The notes below the pieces were generated by a model, which searched no databases, was not told the origin of the DNA, and worked only from the letters and a program-made list of their open reading frames with translations. A stretch of DNA of 61,469 nucleotides from positions 1 to 61,469 of the forward strand of contig DYJC01000025.1 of NCBI GenBank assembly GCA_020723305.1, in the 5' to 3' direction. Origin of the DNA: Desulfosudis oleivorans. Its GTDB lineage: Bacteria > Desulfobacterota > Desulfobacteria > Desulfobacterales > SURF-7. This document shows positions 8,392 through 17,265 of this stretch, piece by piece. Numbering within the stretch: position 1 is the stretch's first letter; every line of letters starts with the position of its first letter. A program made the position numbers and the translations under genes.

Positions 8392-9438
8392 GTGAAATTC
8401 TACGCGATCACCCTGAAGCCCGTCTCTGGGTTCGGCACTTTATTAAAAGGAGATACAATATTTGGACACTTTTGCTGGCAGGCAGCTTATGATGCATCGC
8501 TGATAGTGGGCGGCCTCGAAGAGCAGATCGCCCTCTATCCCGAAAAACCATTTGCAATTTTTTCCTCTGCGTTCCTAAAATCAATGACGGAAAATCAAAA
8601 CGTCTATTTCCTGAAAAGGCCGGATTTACCGTTTTCATTTCTGATACCCCGCCAAAAAGACAGGCTGGCTGGCTTAAGGCTGAAAAAAGAACATAAAAAG
8701 AAAAAATGGATGATGGTTGATGAAGCTCTTCGTCTGGATATTAAAAAGGCGGAATTTTTTAGTGACCATGAACTGCTGGAACAAACCTTCAAACATCTGA
8801 CGTATGGATCCCGACGACAGTTCCTAAAAACCGATGCTCATGAATTAGTAAAGGCCTCGCCACAAACCCATAATTCTATTAACCGCTTGACCCAATCCAC
8901 GGGCACAGGTCCATTTGCCCCATATGTGAAGCAAAATTTTTTTTATCTACCGGAAACCGAGCTTGTTGTATTTGTGCTGATTGAAGAATCGGCCACGGAT
9001 ATTAGTCGAGTGACGTGCGGTATGGAGCGAATAGGCGTTTGGGGATATGGGAAAGACGCTTCTACCGGCATGGGGCGATTTGAAGTGTGCGAGACGAATG
9101 AGCTGCCCCTTCCAGCCCTTAAAGGTGTGACCGCTCTTTATGCGCTGGCTCCCTGTGTGCCGGAAAAATACACCTTCAGAGATGTGTTCTTTACTCCCTT
9201 TACTCGATTTGGCAAGCATGGAGACAGGCTTGCCTGTCATGGTAACCCGTTTAAGAATCCGGTGATAATGGCCGACGAAGGGGCCGTGCTGATTCCAAAA
9301 GATATTGCTACCGTGCAAAAACCTTATGTCGGGCAGGGCATTTTAAATGTCTCTAAAGCCATGTCAAAAACCGTTGTTCAGGGATATGCGCCCTGTCTAC
9401 CCCTGGAAATGGAGATGTTATATGAAACAAATTTATGA
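8392..9438 (+). CDS. csm4: Csm4, 5'-handle-capping RAMP
   Basis: 348 residues starting at a GTG with GGGAGG 8 bases upstream; the longer open frame before it overlaps csm3. N-terminal L-K-P-V-S-G-F-G-T-L-L-K-G-D-T-I-F-G is the Csm4 family signature, and G-V-W-G-Y-G-K-D-A-S-T-G-M-G-R-F is the C-terminal glycine-rich RAMP loop. Csm4 binds the repeat-derived 5' tag of the crRNA and Cas10. It overlaps csm5 by 17 bp. Confidence 0.93.
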   Translation: MKFYAITLKPVSGFGTLLKGDTIFGHFCWQAAYDASLIVGGLEEQIALYPEKPFAIFSSAFLKSMTENQNVYFLKRPDLPFSFLIPRQKDRLAGLRLKKEHKKKKWMMVDEALRLDIKKAEFFSDHELLEQTFKHLTYGSRRQFLKTDAHELVKASPQTHNSINRLTQSTGTGPFAPYVKQNFFYLPETELVVFVLIEESATDISRVTCGMERIGVWGYGKDASTGMGRFEVCETNELPLPALKGVTALYALAPCVPEKYTFRDVFFTPFTRFGKHGDRLACHGNPFKNPVIMADEGAVLIPKDIATVQKPYVGQGILNVSKAMSKTVVQGYAPCLPLEMEMLYETNL

Positions 9439-10867
9439 ATGTTATATTCAAACATTGTCCCCATTGCATATTGGGTGCGATGAAGTTTATGAGCCCATGG
9501 GATTTGTGGTAAAAGAAGCCGGAAAAGAACTGATTTCCTTTGATCCCGTATCCTTTATTGGCCGTCTAAATACCAGCGAAAAACAGCGATTCTCAGCTAT
9601 TTGCACCAAAGGAACGGTAGAATCCCTTCTGGAAATATACAAATTTTTAAAAGGCAGGCCAGCAGCCGGAAAAAGGGTTCAGTTGTGTGACGGTTTTGTG
9701 AACCATTACAATAAAACCCTTGCTATTTCATCCATCGATAAACGAAAGGTGCAGCAAGAGCTTGGAAAGTTCGTCATCTCCCGAACATCTTTTCTGTCAG
9801 GGGACGGGCGGCCCTATATTCCAGGGTCTTCAGTCAAGGGATCTCTGCGTACTGCTTATCTGAATCACATGGCTGAAAACAAACCTATGCCTACCCCAGG
9901 GGGAAAATTTGGCGCTAATGATCTGGAAAAAAAGTTATTGAATTATAGCGATTTAGCCGCTGACCCCTTTCGCCTAGTCAAAGTTTCTGATTTTATGCCG
10001 GTGGGGAATATCGTCAAGCGAATCATCTACGCCATTGACGTCAAAAAATCCACTGGTACAGAGGCCAAAGGACCTTTTCAGATTCTGGAAACCATTCTTC
10101 CAGGTGCAGTGTTTCGCGGATCAATTTTTGTCGAGGAACCATTATCACCTCGTGCGGTGCGTGAAACTATTCAACTAAAAGCCCTCTTGCTCAGCAGCCG
10201 GATATTTTATGCCAAAGAGTATGACAGGGAAAAAATGGAGCTTCAAACTGCCGGAGCGAAGATCCCCAATAATTTTTTTAATGAAGGTTCCATACCTATT
10301 CGCATCGGCCGTCATTCCGGGGCAGAATCCGTAACAATCGGAGGCCATCGAAAAATTAAAATTTTAGCAGGGAGTAAAAGCCAGGCTATAGAAATGGATC
10401 ATGCCACCACCTTCTGGCTTACTAGCGAAACCGCTCGACCCCATCATATCGGAGGGTGTAAGCCCTTTGGCTGGGGTGAGATAACCGAACTCACGCCATT
10501 GAAGGCCCAGGAATTTGAAGATACGGAAAAAGCGAGGAATTCAGAGTCAGAAGCTTTGGAACCAGGTGTTTCGGAGCTGTCTCATATGGCAACTCCTGGA
10601 GCCAATTTGCCGGGGATAGGTCTGCGCTTCGAAACAGGAAAACAACCGGAGCTTGAAATCTGGGAAAAAGCCTGTATCACTTATGCGCCAAACACCAAAA
10701 TCGTGACAGCAAAATCGGAGGGGAAAACCGCTATCACTCTCGACATTTCTCTTGTTCCGGAGGCTTTTGTCAATAAGTTGATCGTCAAGAAAAAAGCCAT
10801 CACGGCTTCTGTAAAAGCTGAACTTATAGGCGGCAGAGAATATCTTCTGATAGAAATATCCGGATAA
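9422..10867 (+). CDS. csm5: Csm5, 3'-end RAMP subunit
   Basis: 481 residues, with the start at the ATG just inside the csm4 end. The pattern L-S-P-L-H-I-G-C-D-E-V-Y and Y-I-P-G-S-S-V-K-G-S-L-R-T-A defines Csm5. It is longer than many Csm5 proteins. The extra part is a C-terminal segment after the glycine-rich G-G-C-K-P-F-G-W-G loop, about residues 355-481, which may be an added domain. Csm5 caps the crRNA 3' end and recruits trimming nucleases in studied systems. Confidence 0.9.
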   Translation: MKQIYECYIQTLSPLHIGCDEVYEPMGFVVKEAGKELISFDPVSFIGRLNTSEKQRFSAICTKGTVESLLEIYKFLKGRPAAGKRVQLCDGFVNHYNKTLAISSIDKRKVQQELGKFVISRTSFLSGDGRPYIPGSSVKGSLRTAYLNHMAENKPMPTPGGKFGANDLEKKLLNYSDLAADPFRLVKVSDFMPVGNIVKRIIYAIDVKKSTGTEAKGPFQILETILPGAVFRGSIFVEEPLSPRAVRETIQLKALLLSSRIFYAKEYDREKMELQTAGAKIPNNFFNEGSIPIRIGRHSGAESVTIGGHRKIKILAGSKSQAIEMDHATTFWLTSETARPHHIGGCKPFGWGEITELTPLKAQEFEDTEKARNSESEALEPGVSELSHMATPGANLPGIGLRFETGKQPELEIWEKACITYAPNTKIVTAKSEGKTAITLDISLVPEAFVNKLIVKKKAITASVKAELIGGREYLLIEISG

Positions 10868-10879
10868 AGGAGACTCCTG

Positions 10880-12121
10880 ATGGAAAATAAAAAAATACAA
10901 CTCATGCTCATGTCCCTCGGTGGAACCACTGCTCCGCTTATCAAGAGCATTCAGGCTTATCAACCCGATAAAATAATTTTTTTCGCCTCCCATGATTCGG
11001 TGCCCCTGTCCCATGAAATTTTAGCTGCTTTGGGAAAAAAGCCTGGCTGTGAATTTTTCATCACCGATAACCCCAACTCCCTTTTCATCTGCTATACCCG
11101 GACCCGGGAATGTATTGACCGGGCAGAAAAATCCGGAGTCCCTGCCCATGAAATCATGGTGGATTATACCGGCGGTACCAAAGTCATGACCGCAGCCCTG
11201 CTTCTTGCAGCACTGGGAAGGTCTTATCATTTCAATTATGTGGGTGGCGGGTTGCGAAATAAAAATGGCCTCGGCACCGTTGTCAATGGAGCGGAACAGA
11301 TGTTTTCAGAGGCTAGCCCCTGGGCCGTCTTTGCCGAGGAAGAGCGCCGCCAGGTCGGGTCACTCTTCAATTGCCGCCGTTTTTCAGCGGTGGTTGACAT
11401 TATTGGTAATTTTAACCGGCAGACCCCGCCGAAAATATCGGACTATTTTGGATTTATTTTACCAATAGCCCAGGGTTTACTCCTCTGGGACCAGTTCAGC
11501 CATAAAGCGGCGCAGCGAAATATCGAAAAAGGCATGGCAGCTCTTGAAAAATATATTCACACCTACCAAGCTGGAAATTTGGAATCCTTTTTCGAATCCC
11601 TGCAAGTCTGCAAAACCCATCTGGATGAGGTGGTGACAAAAACAGACGGCGCCGGCAAATTCGACAAAAGTTTGGTTAAAGACCTGATTAACAACGCCCG
11701 CCGGAAAATGGCGGACAAACGGTTTGATGATGCTGCGGCACGAATTTACAGGGCACTTGAGCTCTATGGCCAGATCGTTTTCAAGCAGGTGGCCAAATGC
11801 GATAATTCCAAGGTAAAGCTGGATGTCATACCCGACCCCTTGAAGGAAGCATTCAAACAGAAATATTATGACTCACATACGAAGCATCTCAAGTTACCCC
11901 TTTCCGCCACCTTTGAATATCTTCGGGCCGTGGGGCACGAAGCTGGAACGCGATATTATAAAATGGAAAAAGAGATTAAAAATATCCAAAGCAGCCGGAA
12001 CCTCTCGATCCTGGCTCATGGAGTAACCCCGGTGTCGGAAACCGGAGCGGAATCGATTTTAAACACCGTCTCCACATTTGTTGATGAAACCGATTTCTTT
12101 GATTTCCCGAAACTGCCCTGA
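10880..12121 (+). CDS. csm6: Csm6-type CARF-HEPN ribonuclease (TIGR02710/Cas02710 family)
   Basis: 413 residues. An N-terminal CARF domain is shown by L-M-S-L-G-G-T-T-A-P and D-Y-T-G-G-T-K-V-M-T-A-A, the ligand-binding signatures. A C-terminal HEPN domain carries R373-x6-H380 (R-N-L-S-I-L-A-H), the catalytic motif. It should therefore be a cyclic-oligoadenylate-activated, non-specific RNase downstream of Cas10. It has an AAGGAG site and is the last gene before the adaptation genes, with a 111-bp gap after it. Confidence 0.9.
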   Translation: MENKKIQLMLMSLGGTTAPLIKSIQAYQPDKIIFFASHDSVPLSHEILAALGKKPGCEFFITDNPNSLFICYTRTRECIDRAEKSGVPAHEIMVDYTGGTKVMTAALLLAALGRSYHFNYVGGGLRNKNGLGTVVNGAEQMFSEASPWAVFAEEERRQVGSLFNCRRFSAVVDIIGNFNRQTPPKISDYFGFILPIAQGLLLWDQFSHKAAQRNIEKGMAALEKYIHTYQAGNLESFFESLQVCKTHLDEVVTKTDGAGKFDKSLVKDLINNARRKMADKRFDDAAARIYRALELYGQIVFKQVAKCDNSKVKLDVIPDPLKEAFKQKYYDSHTKHLKLPLSATFEYLRAVGHEAGTRYYKMEKEIKNIQSSRNLSILAHGVTPVSETGAESILNTVSTFVDETDFFDFPKLP

Positions 12122-12190
12122 ATGCTTTTCGGGTAAGCTCTTTGACAATTAGATATTTGTGCAACGTTGCAATCCTTGAATAGATCATTG

Positions 12191-12230
12191 CCGCCTCCTA
12201 CTGTGAGGCTAAAAACTTCATAGGAGGCGG
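12191..12230 (+). promoter_or_regulatory. Hairpin that masks the cas1 ribosome-binding site
   Basis: CCGCCTCCTA at 12191-12200 is perfectly complementary to TAGGAGGCGG at 12221-12230, with a 20-nt loop. The 3' arm contains the GGAGG of cas1, whose ATG is at 12233. In RNA the stem would block ribosome entry. No U-run follows, so it is not a typical terminator. Control of cas1-cas2 translation is an inference from this layout. Confidence 0.6.
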
Positions 12231-12232
12231 AC

Positions 12233-13393
12233 ATGATCATATATATCAAAACCCAGGGAGCGAAAATCATCAGAGAAGGCAGGCATCTGCTGGTCAAAAG
12301 GGGTGATGACATTTACAATACCCTTTTTACATATAAGCTGGATCAGCTCCTATTGTTCGGAAACATTGAAATCACTCACAACGCTCTTTGCATGCTGATG
12401 AAAAACAATATTGACACCGTTTTTCTGACCCAGTATGGCCGATATCTGGGCCGACTATCTCCGGTGGAATCCAAAAATGTTTTTCTGCATAAGCGGCAAT
12501 ACCAGATTCTGGATAACCCTGAATTTGGTCTGAAGCTGGCGAAAAGTCTGGTGTCCGGCAAGCTATCCAATATGGCAACGCTGATGATGCGGATCAAGAG
12601 AAGCAGAAATATCCCGGAAGCTGGAAACAGGGCAAAGCAGATACAAAATCTGCTCGAAGGCCTCAATGACACAGACAGTATCGACAGCGTCAGGGGATAC
12701 GAAGGCCGCGGATCAGCCATATATTTTGGAGGGCTCCGGTATGGCTTTACGGAAGATATGAATTTTACAAAACGGGTCAGGCGTCCGCCCACTGATCCGG
12801 TCAATTCCGTACTCTCTCTGCTTTATACCTTTCTGATGAACCGGGTGTATGCAGCCGTCCGGGTTGCAGGCCTGGACCCCTATCCCGGATTTCTTCATAC
12901 CATTGATTACGGCAGATATTCCCTGGTGCTGGATCTTATGGAAGAATTCCGGCCAATCATTGTAGACACGCTGGTTCTTTCCCTTTTTAATTTGAAAATT
13001 CTGCAACAGACGGATTTTCGGATCGAGGTCCCGGCGATTTCCGGAAAAACGGCAGAATCGGCAGGTATCGGCACTCCGGATGTATGTGCCGACCCGATAG
13101 GAATGATAACGATGACGGATGATGCTTCTGCAAATTTTGATCTGCCGGAGCAGCGGGTTGATGCAGCACCGGAAGCCGCTGTCCAGCCAACAGGAAAATA
13201 CCCGGTGAGGCTCCAGCCCGATGCGCTTGAAAGGGTTATTGCCGCTTTTGAAAAAAAGCTGACTGCATCTTTTTTTTACCCACCTGTGGAACGGCAGATC
13301 ACATATGGGGATGCCATCATATACCAGGCAGCTCATTACAGGAAAGTGATTGAAGGAGAGGCGGATCTTTACCAGCCTTTATTGTTGAAATGA
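12233..13393 (+). CDS. cas1: Cas1 spacer integrase
   Basis: 386 residues. The metal-binding triad is visible: Glu157 in Y-E-G-R-G-S-A, His222 in G-F-L-H-T-I and Asp234 in L-V-L-D-L-M-E-E-F-R-P. The segment around residues 275-330 (T-A-E-S-A-G-I-G through A-A-V-Q-P-T-G-K-Y-P) is a low-complexity insertion compared with ordinary Cas1 proteins, placed before the final helix. It overlaps the first cas2 by 4 bp. Translation may be limited by the hairpin at 12191-12230. Confidence 0.95.
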   Translation: MIIYIKTQGAKIIREGRHLLVKRGDDIYNTLFTYKLDQLLLFGNIEITHNALCMLMKNNIDTVFLTQYGRYLGRLSPVESKNVFLHKRQYQILDNPEFGLKLAKSLVSGKLSNMATLMMRIKRSRNIPEAGNRAKQIQNLLEGLNDTDSIDSVRGYEGRGSAIYFGGLRYGFTEDMNFTKRVRRPPTDPVNSVLSLLYTFLMNRVYAAVRVAGLDPYPGFLHTIDYGRYSLVLDLMEEFRPIIVDTLVLSLFNLKILQQTDFRIEVPAISGKTAESAGIGTPDVCADPIGMITMTDDASANFDLPEQRVDAAPEAAVQPTGKYPVRLQPDALERVIAAFEKKLTASFFYPPVERQITYGDAIIYQAAHYRKVIEGEADLYQPLLLK

Positions 13394-13665
13394 TTTCTCT
13401 GATAACATATGATATCACAGATTCGAAACGGCTGAAAAGGATGCATACCTTTCTCAAAGAGTATGGATTCAACACCCAGAAATCCGTGTTCGAATGTGAC
13501 ATCGATGCCATTGGTCTAAAGGCAATCCGGGAGTTCTGTCGGACGACGCTTGACCTGCAGAAGGATAAGGTTCGAATCTATAAAATCTGCTCCCGGTGTA
13601 TAAATAAGGTGAATGTTTCCGGAAAGGGTCTGAAAATAACACAGCTTGATTATGCGGTGATCTGA
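13390..13665 (+). CDS. cas2: Cas2, first copy
   Basis: 91 residues with the ferredoxin-like Cas2 start M-I-S-L-I-T-Y-D-I-T and the conserved Asp8. C-x2-C near residues 64-67 (I-C-S-R-C-I-N-K) also occurs in the second copy, as C-E-K-C. The start codon overlaps the cas1 stop (ATGA). As a dimer it should bridge two Cas1 dimers. Confidence 0.93.
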   Translation: MISLITYDITDSKRLKRMHTFLKEYGFNTQKSVFECDIDAIGLKAIREFCRTTLDLQKDKVRIYKICSRCINKVNVSGKGLKITQLDYAVI

Positions 13666-13666
13666 A

Positions 13667-13945
13667 ATGAATATGATTGTGGCATACGATATTGCAGAAC
13701 CAAAGCGGCTGAGCCGGGTTGCAAAAGTCATCAAGGACTACGGGTTTCGGGTCCAGAAATCAATTTTTGAAGTTACCATAGATGATACTCGTTTCATGGA
13801 GATGAAATCCCGAATCGAAGATGAAATAGAGCCTTCCGAGGATGGGGTTAAGTTTTTTCCACTTTGCGAAAAATGTGCCGGAACGATTGAAAGCATTGGA
13901 AACGGAATTTTCATAGACCCGGATAGAGAATATTATGTTTTATAG
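13667..13945 (+). CDS. cas2: Cas2, second divergent copy
   Basis: 92 residues, M-N-M-I-V-A-Y-D-I-A with Asp8 conserved. It lies one base after the first cas2 and is clearly diverged from it: the shared parts are Y-D-I, K-R-L, G-F-x-x-Q-K-S-x-F-E and C-x2-C. It could form a heterodimer with the first copy, replace it, or have another nucleic-acid role. Last gene before the leader. Confidence 0.9.
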   Translation: MNMIVAYDIAEPKRLSRVAKVIKDYGFRVQKSIFEVTIDDTRFMEMKSRIEDEIEPSEDGVKFFPLCEKCAGTIESIGNGIFIDPDREYYVL

Positions 13946-14178
13946 GGCGCGGACCGACCGGATTTTTTTCTTAATTTTATAACATTTTGATATTACAGTT
14001 AATATTAAATTAACAAATAATAGGTACATGAAAATTATTTTTCGTTGTTATTTCTTTTGGTTAAATTCAAGCACAGTGTATAAAAGGAGGTGAAAAATGA
14101 ATATGAAACAACATTTTGTTAAGGTTCGCGGAAAGTGTGTTCAAACCACTTGTTTTAACAAACGATCTAAAGGCCGAG
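13946..14178 (+). promoter_or_regulatory. CRISPR leader
   Basis: An AT-rich 233-bp stretch between cas2 and the first repeat. It holds a dyad GTTAATATTAAATTAAC (13998-14014), a TTGATA at 13987-13992 and, unusually for a leader, a near-perfect Shine-Dalgarno AAAGGAGGTG followed by ATG at 14097. The opposite end of the array has the degenerate repeat, which fixes this side as leader-proximal. Confidence 0.65.
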
Positions 14179-14210
14179 ATCGGAAAAGACCTGAACTACG
14201 AAGGGATTGA
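14097..14210 (+). CDS. Small basic leader ORF running into the first CRISPR repeat
   Basis: 37 codons starting M-N-M-K-Q-H-F-V-K-V-R-G-K after AAAGGAGGTGAAAA, one of the strongest ribosome-binding sites in the window. The last ten residues (D-R-K-R-P-E-L-R-R-D) are encoded by repeat 1, and the TGA stop lies at its 3' end. The product would be strongly basic with two cysteines. I know no family for it. It may be translated, or the site may only affect the array transcript. Confidence 0.35.
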   Translation: MNMKQHFVKVRGKCVQTTCFNKRSKGRDRKRPELRRD

Positions 14211-17107
14211 GACTCTCACATTTGTATCAATTTCGATACCCAAAACCATTGATCGGAAAAGACCTGAACTACGAAGGGATTGAGACGGGTTATTTTTGGG
14301 TGTGATAACATTTCTCGGATTGCCTCAAATCGGAAAAGACCTGAACTACGAAGGGATTGAGACTCGCATACCAAAACCCGTTTGCCCAAATTTCCAGGCA
14401 ATCGGAAAAGACCTGAACTACGAAGGGATTGAGACATTTTTTTAGAGGCATGGATTAAAAACATACCTCTAAATATCGGAAAAGACCTGAACTACGAAGG
14501 GATTGAGACTCCGGGAGGTATGCCTCGATTTCTCTCATGACCAGATCAATCGGAAAAGACCTGAACTACGAAGGGATTGAGACTATTTTTCCCGGTTAAA
14601 ATGGATATTGCACACCCATCGGAAAAGACCTGAACTACGAAGGGATTGAGACTTTTTAATAACCGGCTCACATCCATTTTATTGGTACTCCACATCGGAA
14701 AAGACCTGAACTACGAAGGGATTGAGACCCACTTATCATACTTCTAAACCGTTTCATTTTTTGATTAATCGGAAAAGACCTGAACTACGAAGGGATTGAG
14801 ACCAATTCACCTATCCCTTCCATGTTACCGCGTTTTTTTCGCATCGGAAAAGACCTGAACTACGAAGGGATTGAGACGCAGGATTCGGAGGAGTCTGATA
14901 CTGCAATCCGAGTATCAAAATCGGAAAAGACCTGAACTACGAAGGGATTGAGACTCAAAAATTTTTTCGGTAAATTGACCAATTCCTCTTGAGTATCGGA
15001 AAAGACCTGAACTACGAAGGGATTGAGACTGATACTCCAAGCTGTTAGATGTTATGCAGTCTTGTCCTTATCGGAAAAGACCTGAACTACGAAGGGATTG
15101 AGACAGTCTGATACTGCAATCCGAGTATCAAATAAGGATCTATCGGAAAAGACCTGAACTACGAAGGGATTGAGACTTTTTATCATCTGGCAAATCCTGA
15201 TTTATATTATTTTATCGGAAAAGACCTGAACTACGAAGGGATTGAGACTCGTTCTCTTCTCCATCATATGAAGCCAGGCAATACCCTCATCGGAAAAGAC
15301 CTGAACTACGAAGGGATTGAGACCTCGGATCAATTTCTGCTATTTGATCTCCGACAGCTCCAAATCGGAAAAGACCTGAACTACGAAGGGATTGAGACAA
15401 AGAACGAAGTCCCTTTTATGTTGTCACAAAGGAACAATATCGGAAAAGACCTGAACTACGAAGGGATTGAGACCTATCGTGCTCAATCCGATATTCCCCG
15501 TTTTCCAGTTTTATCGGAAAAGACCTGAACTACGAAGGGATTGAGACAACGCCCTCTGATTTGCAGTCAGTACATCTCCATGGAATACATCGGAAAAGAC
15601 CTGAACTACGAAGGGATTGAGACAAAACCATCAAAAATCGTGGTTTTCCCTGTTGCGTTATCATCGGAAAAGACCTGAACTACGAAGGGATTGAGACCAG
15701 TTTTACCGTTTTCCTGTTTCCAGGGGCATCCTGTTGTATCGGAAAAGACCTGAACTACGAAGGGATTGAGACAGTTTATCGTCAAGCGACATATGTATTT
15801 TCCGGATATCAGATCGGAAAAGACCTGAACTACGAAGGGATTGAGACTTTTACAACCAGTTGATTTTTAATTGCTTTTTTCATTGTATCGGAAAAGACCT
15901 GAACTACGAAGGGATTGAGACCAAGCCTTTGTAATTTCCATTAAGACTCTTCCATCACCGGATCGGAAAAGACCTGAACTACGAAGGGATTGAGACTGGA
16001 TTTGATTTTCTGTAGTTAAAAGCTGCTTTCTGCTTTATCGGAAAAGACCTGAACTACGAAGGGATTGAGACCAATATTTACTCCAGAAAGGATAGCATGC
16101 TGAATACTAATCGGAAAAGACCTGAACTACGAAGGGATTGAGACCTTCTGAATCTTCGTCTGAATCTTCGTCTTCTTCTGAATATCGGAAAAGACCTGAA
16201 CTACGAAGGGATTGAGACATAATACTAAAGACCTAATAACATAGCTTGTTCTGTGTATCGGAAAAGACCTGAACTACGAAGGGATTGAGACGAATCTTCG
16301 TCTTCTTCTGAATTTTCGTCTTCTTCTGAATCATCGGAAAAGACCTGAACTACGAAGGGATTGAGACACATTTTCGACCGGATAATGCAGAAAATTCCTT
16401 TGTATCGGAAAAGACCTGAACTACGAAGGGATTGAGACGGGTTATGGAAAAGAACAATACCAGTAAGTTCAGGATTATCGGAAAAGACCTGAACTACGAA
16501 GGGATTGAGACCTTGATACTCAGCGTTAATTTCAGCTCCTCTTTTTTATCGATCGGAAAAGACCTGAACTACGAAGGGATTGAGACTAAAAATACATATG
16601 GAACTTCCCGTCCTCTTTAATTTCAAATCGGAAAAGACCTGAACTACGAAGGGATTGAGACGTGTCATACCTTTGACATAATGATATATAAACAAGTGTT
16701 TATCGGAAAAGACCTGAACTACGAAGGGATTGAGACTTACATGTCTGTCAATCATTTCAAGATACGGCATGTTTTATATCGGAAAAGACCTGAACTACGA
16801 AGGGATTGAGACTTGTGCATTAATATTGCAAGTTGGGTATATTTTTTGGTTTTATCGGAAAAGACCTGAACTACGAAGGGATTGAGACGTTTCACGTTAC
16901 GTTTTTTAACCGCATCCTGAATTGTATCGGAAAAGACCTGAACTACGAAGGGATTGAGACCTTTTTTTCTCAACAGGCTCATCGGTAGTGGATTTTTTAT
17001 CGGAAAAGACCTGAACTACGAAGGGATTGAGACTTAAAAGTTGTTGAAGCATATGCCGGATTTCCCGGCTTAATCGGAAAAGACCTGAACTACGAAGGGA
17101 TTAAAAC
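14179..17107 (+). CRISPR. Type III-A CRISPR array, 40 repeats and 39 spacers
   Basis: The repeat is 35 nt, beginning ATCGGAAAAGACCTG and ending GGGATTGAGAC. Repeat 1 is at 14179-14213 and repeat 40 at 17073-17107. All copies read as identical except the last, which ends ATTAAAAC instead of ATTGAGAC, marking the old end. Spacers are 34-42 nt, mostly 38-41. The 8-nt tag expected on crRNAs is ATTGAGAC. Spacer 10 (14878-14919) and spacer 13 (15105-15141) share 28 nt; spacers 27 and 29 share 22 nt. The orientation follows the cas genes. Confidence 0.98.
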
Positions 17108-17196
17108 CTGGCTGCTGGCTTGGAAATTCGTCTGTTTTGTTAAATGGCTAAACCTATTATTGGATACAATCCTGAAAATGAAATAAGCTCAAAACC

Positions 17197-17250
17197 TTGA
17201 CAAAATCCAGAATATCGGCCAATATGCAAATTCATTGCATATCAGCCGAT
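17197..17250 (+). promoter_or_regulatory. Promoter with overlapping dyad operator
   Basis: TTGACA at 17197-17202 is followed 17 bp later by CAATAT (17220-17225). A long dyad overlaps the -10: ATCGGC (17214-17219), ATATGCAA (17222-17229), a 5-nt centre, TTGCATAT (17235-17242), GCCGAT (17245-17250). It lies directly before the ribosome-binding site of the ATPase gene. Either a repressor operator or a leader hairpin. Confidence 0.5.
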
Positions 17251-17265
17251 GAAAAGGATCATTTT

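Noticed and set aside
13950..13980. Possible terminator after the second cas2 (GC-rich stretch then seven T)
   Set aside because: The only stem is about 3 bp, too weak to support a terminator call.
14216..16982. Short ORFs across the CRISPR array with the peptide repeats I-G-K-D-L-N-Y-E-G-I-E-T or L-N-P-F-V-V-Q-V-F-S-D
   Set aside because: They are translations of the 35-nt repeat in different frames, not genes.
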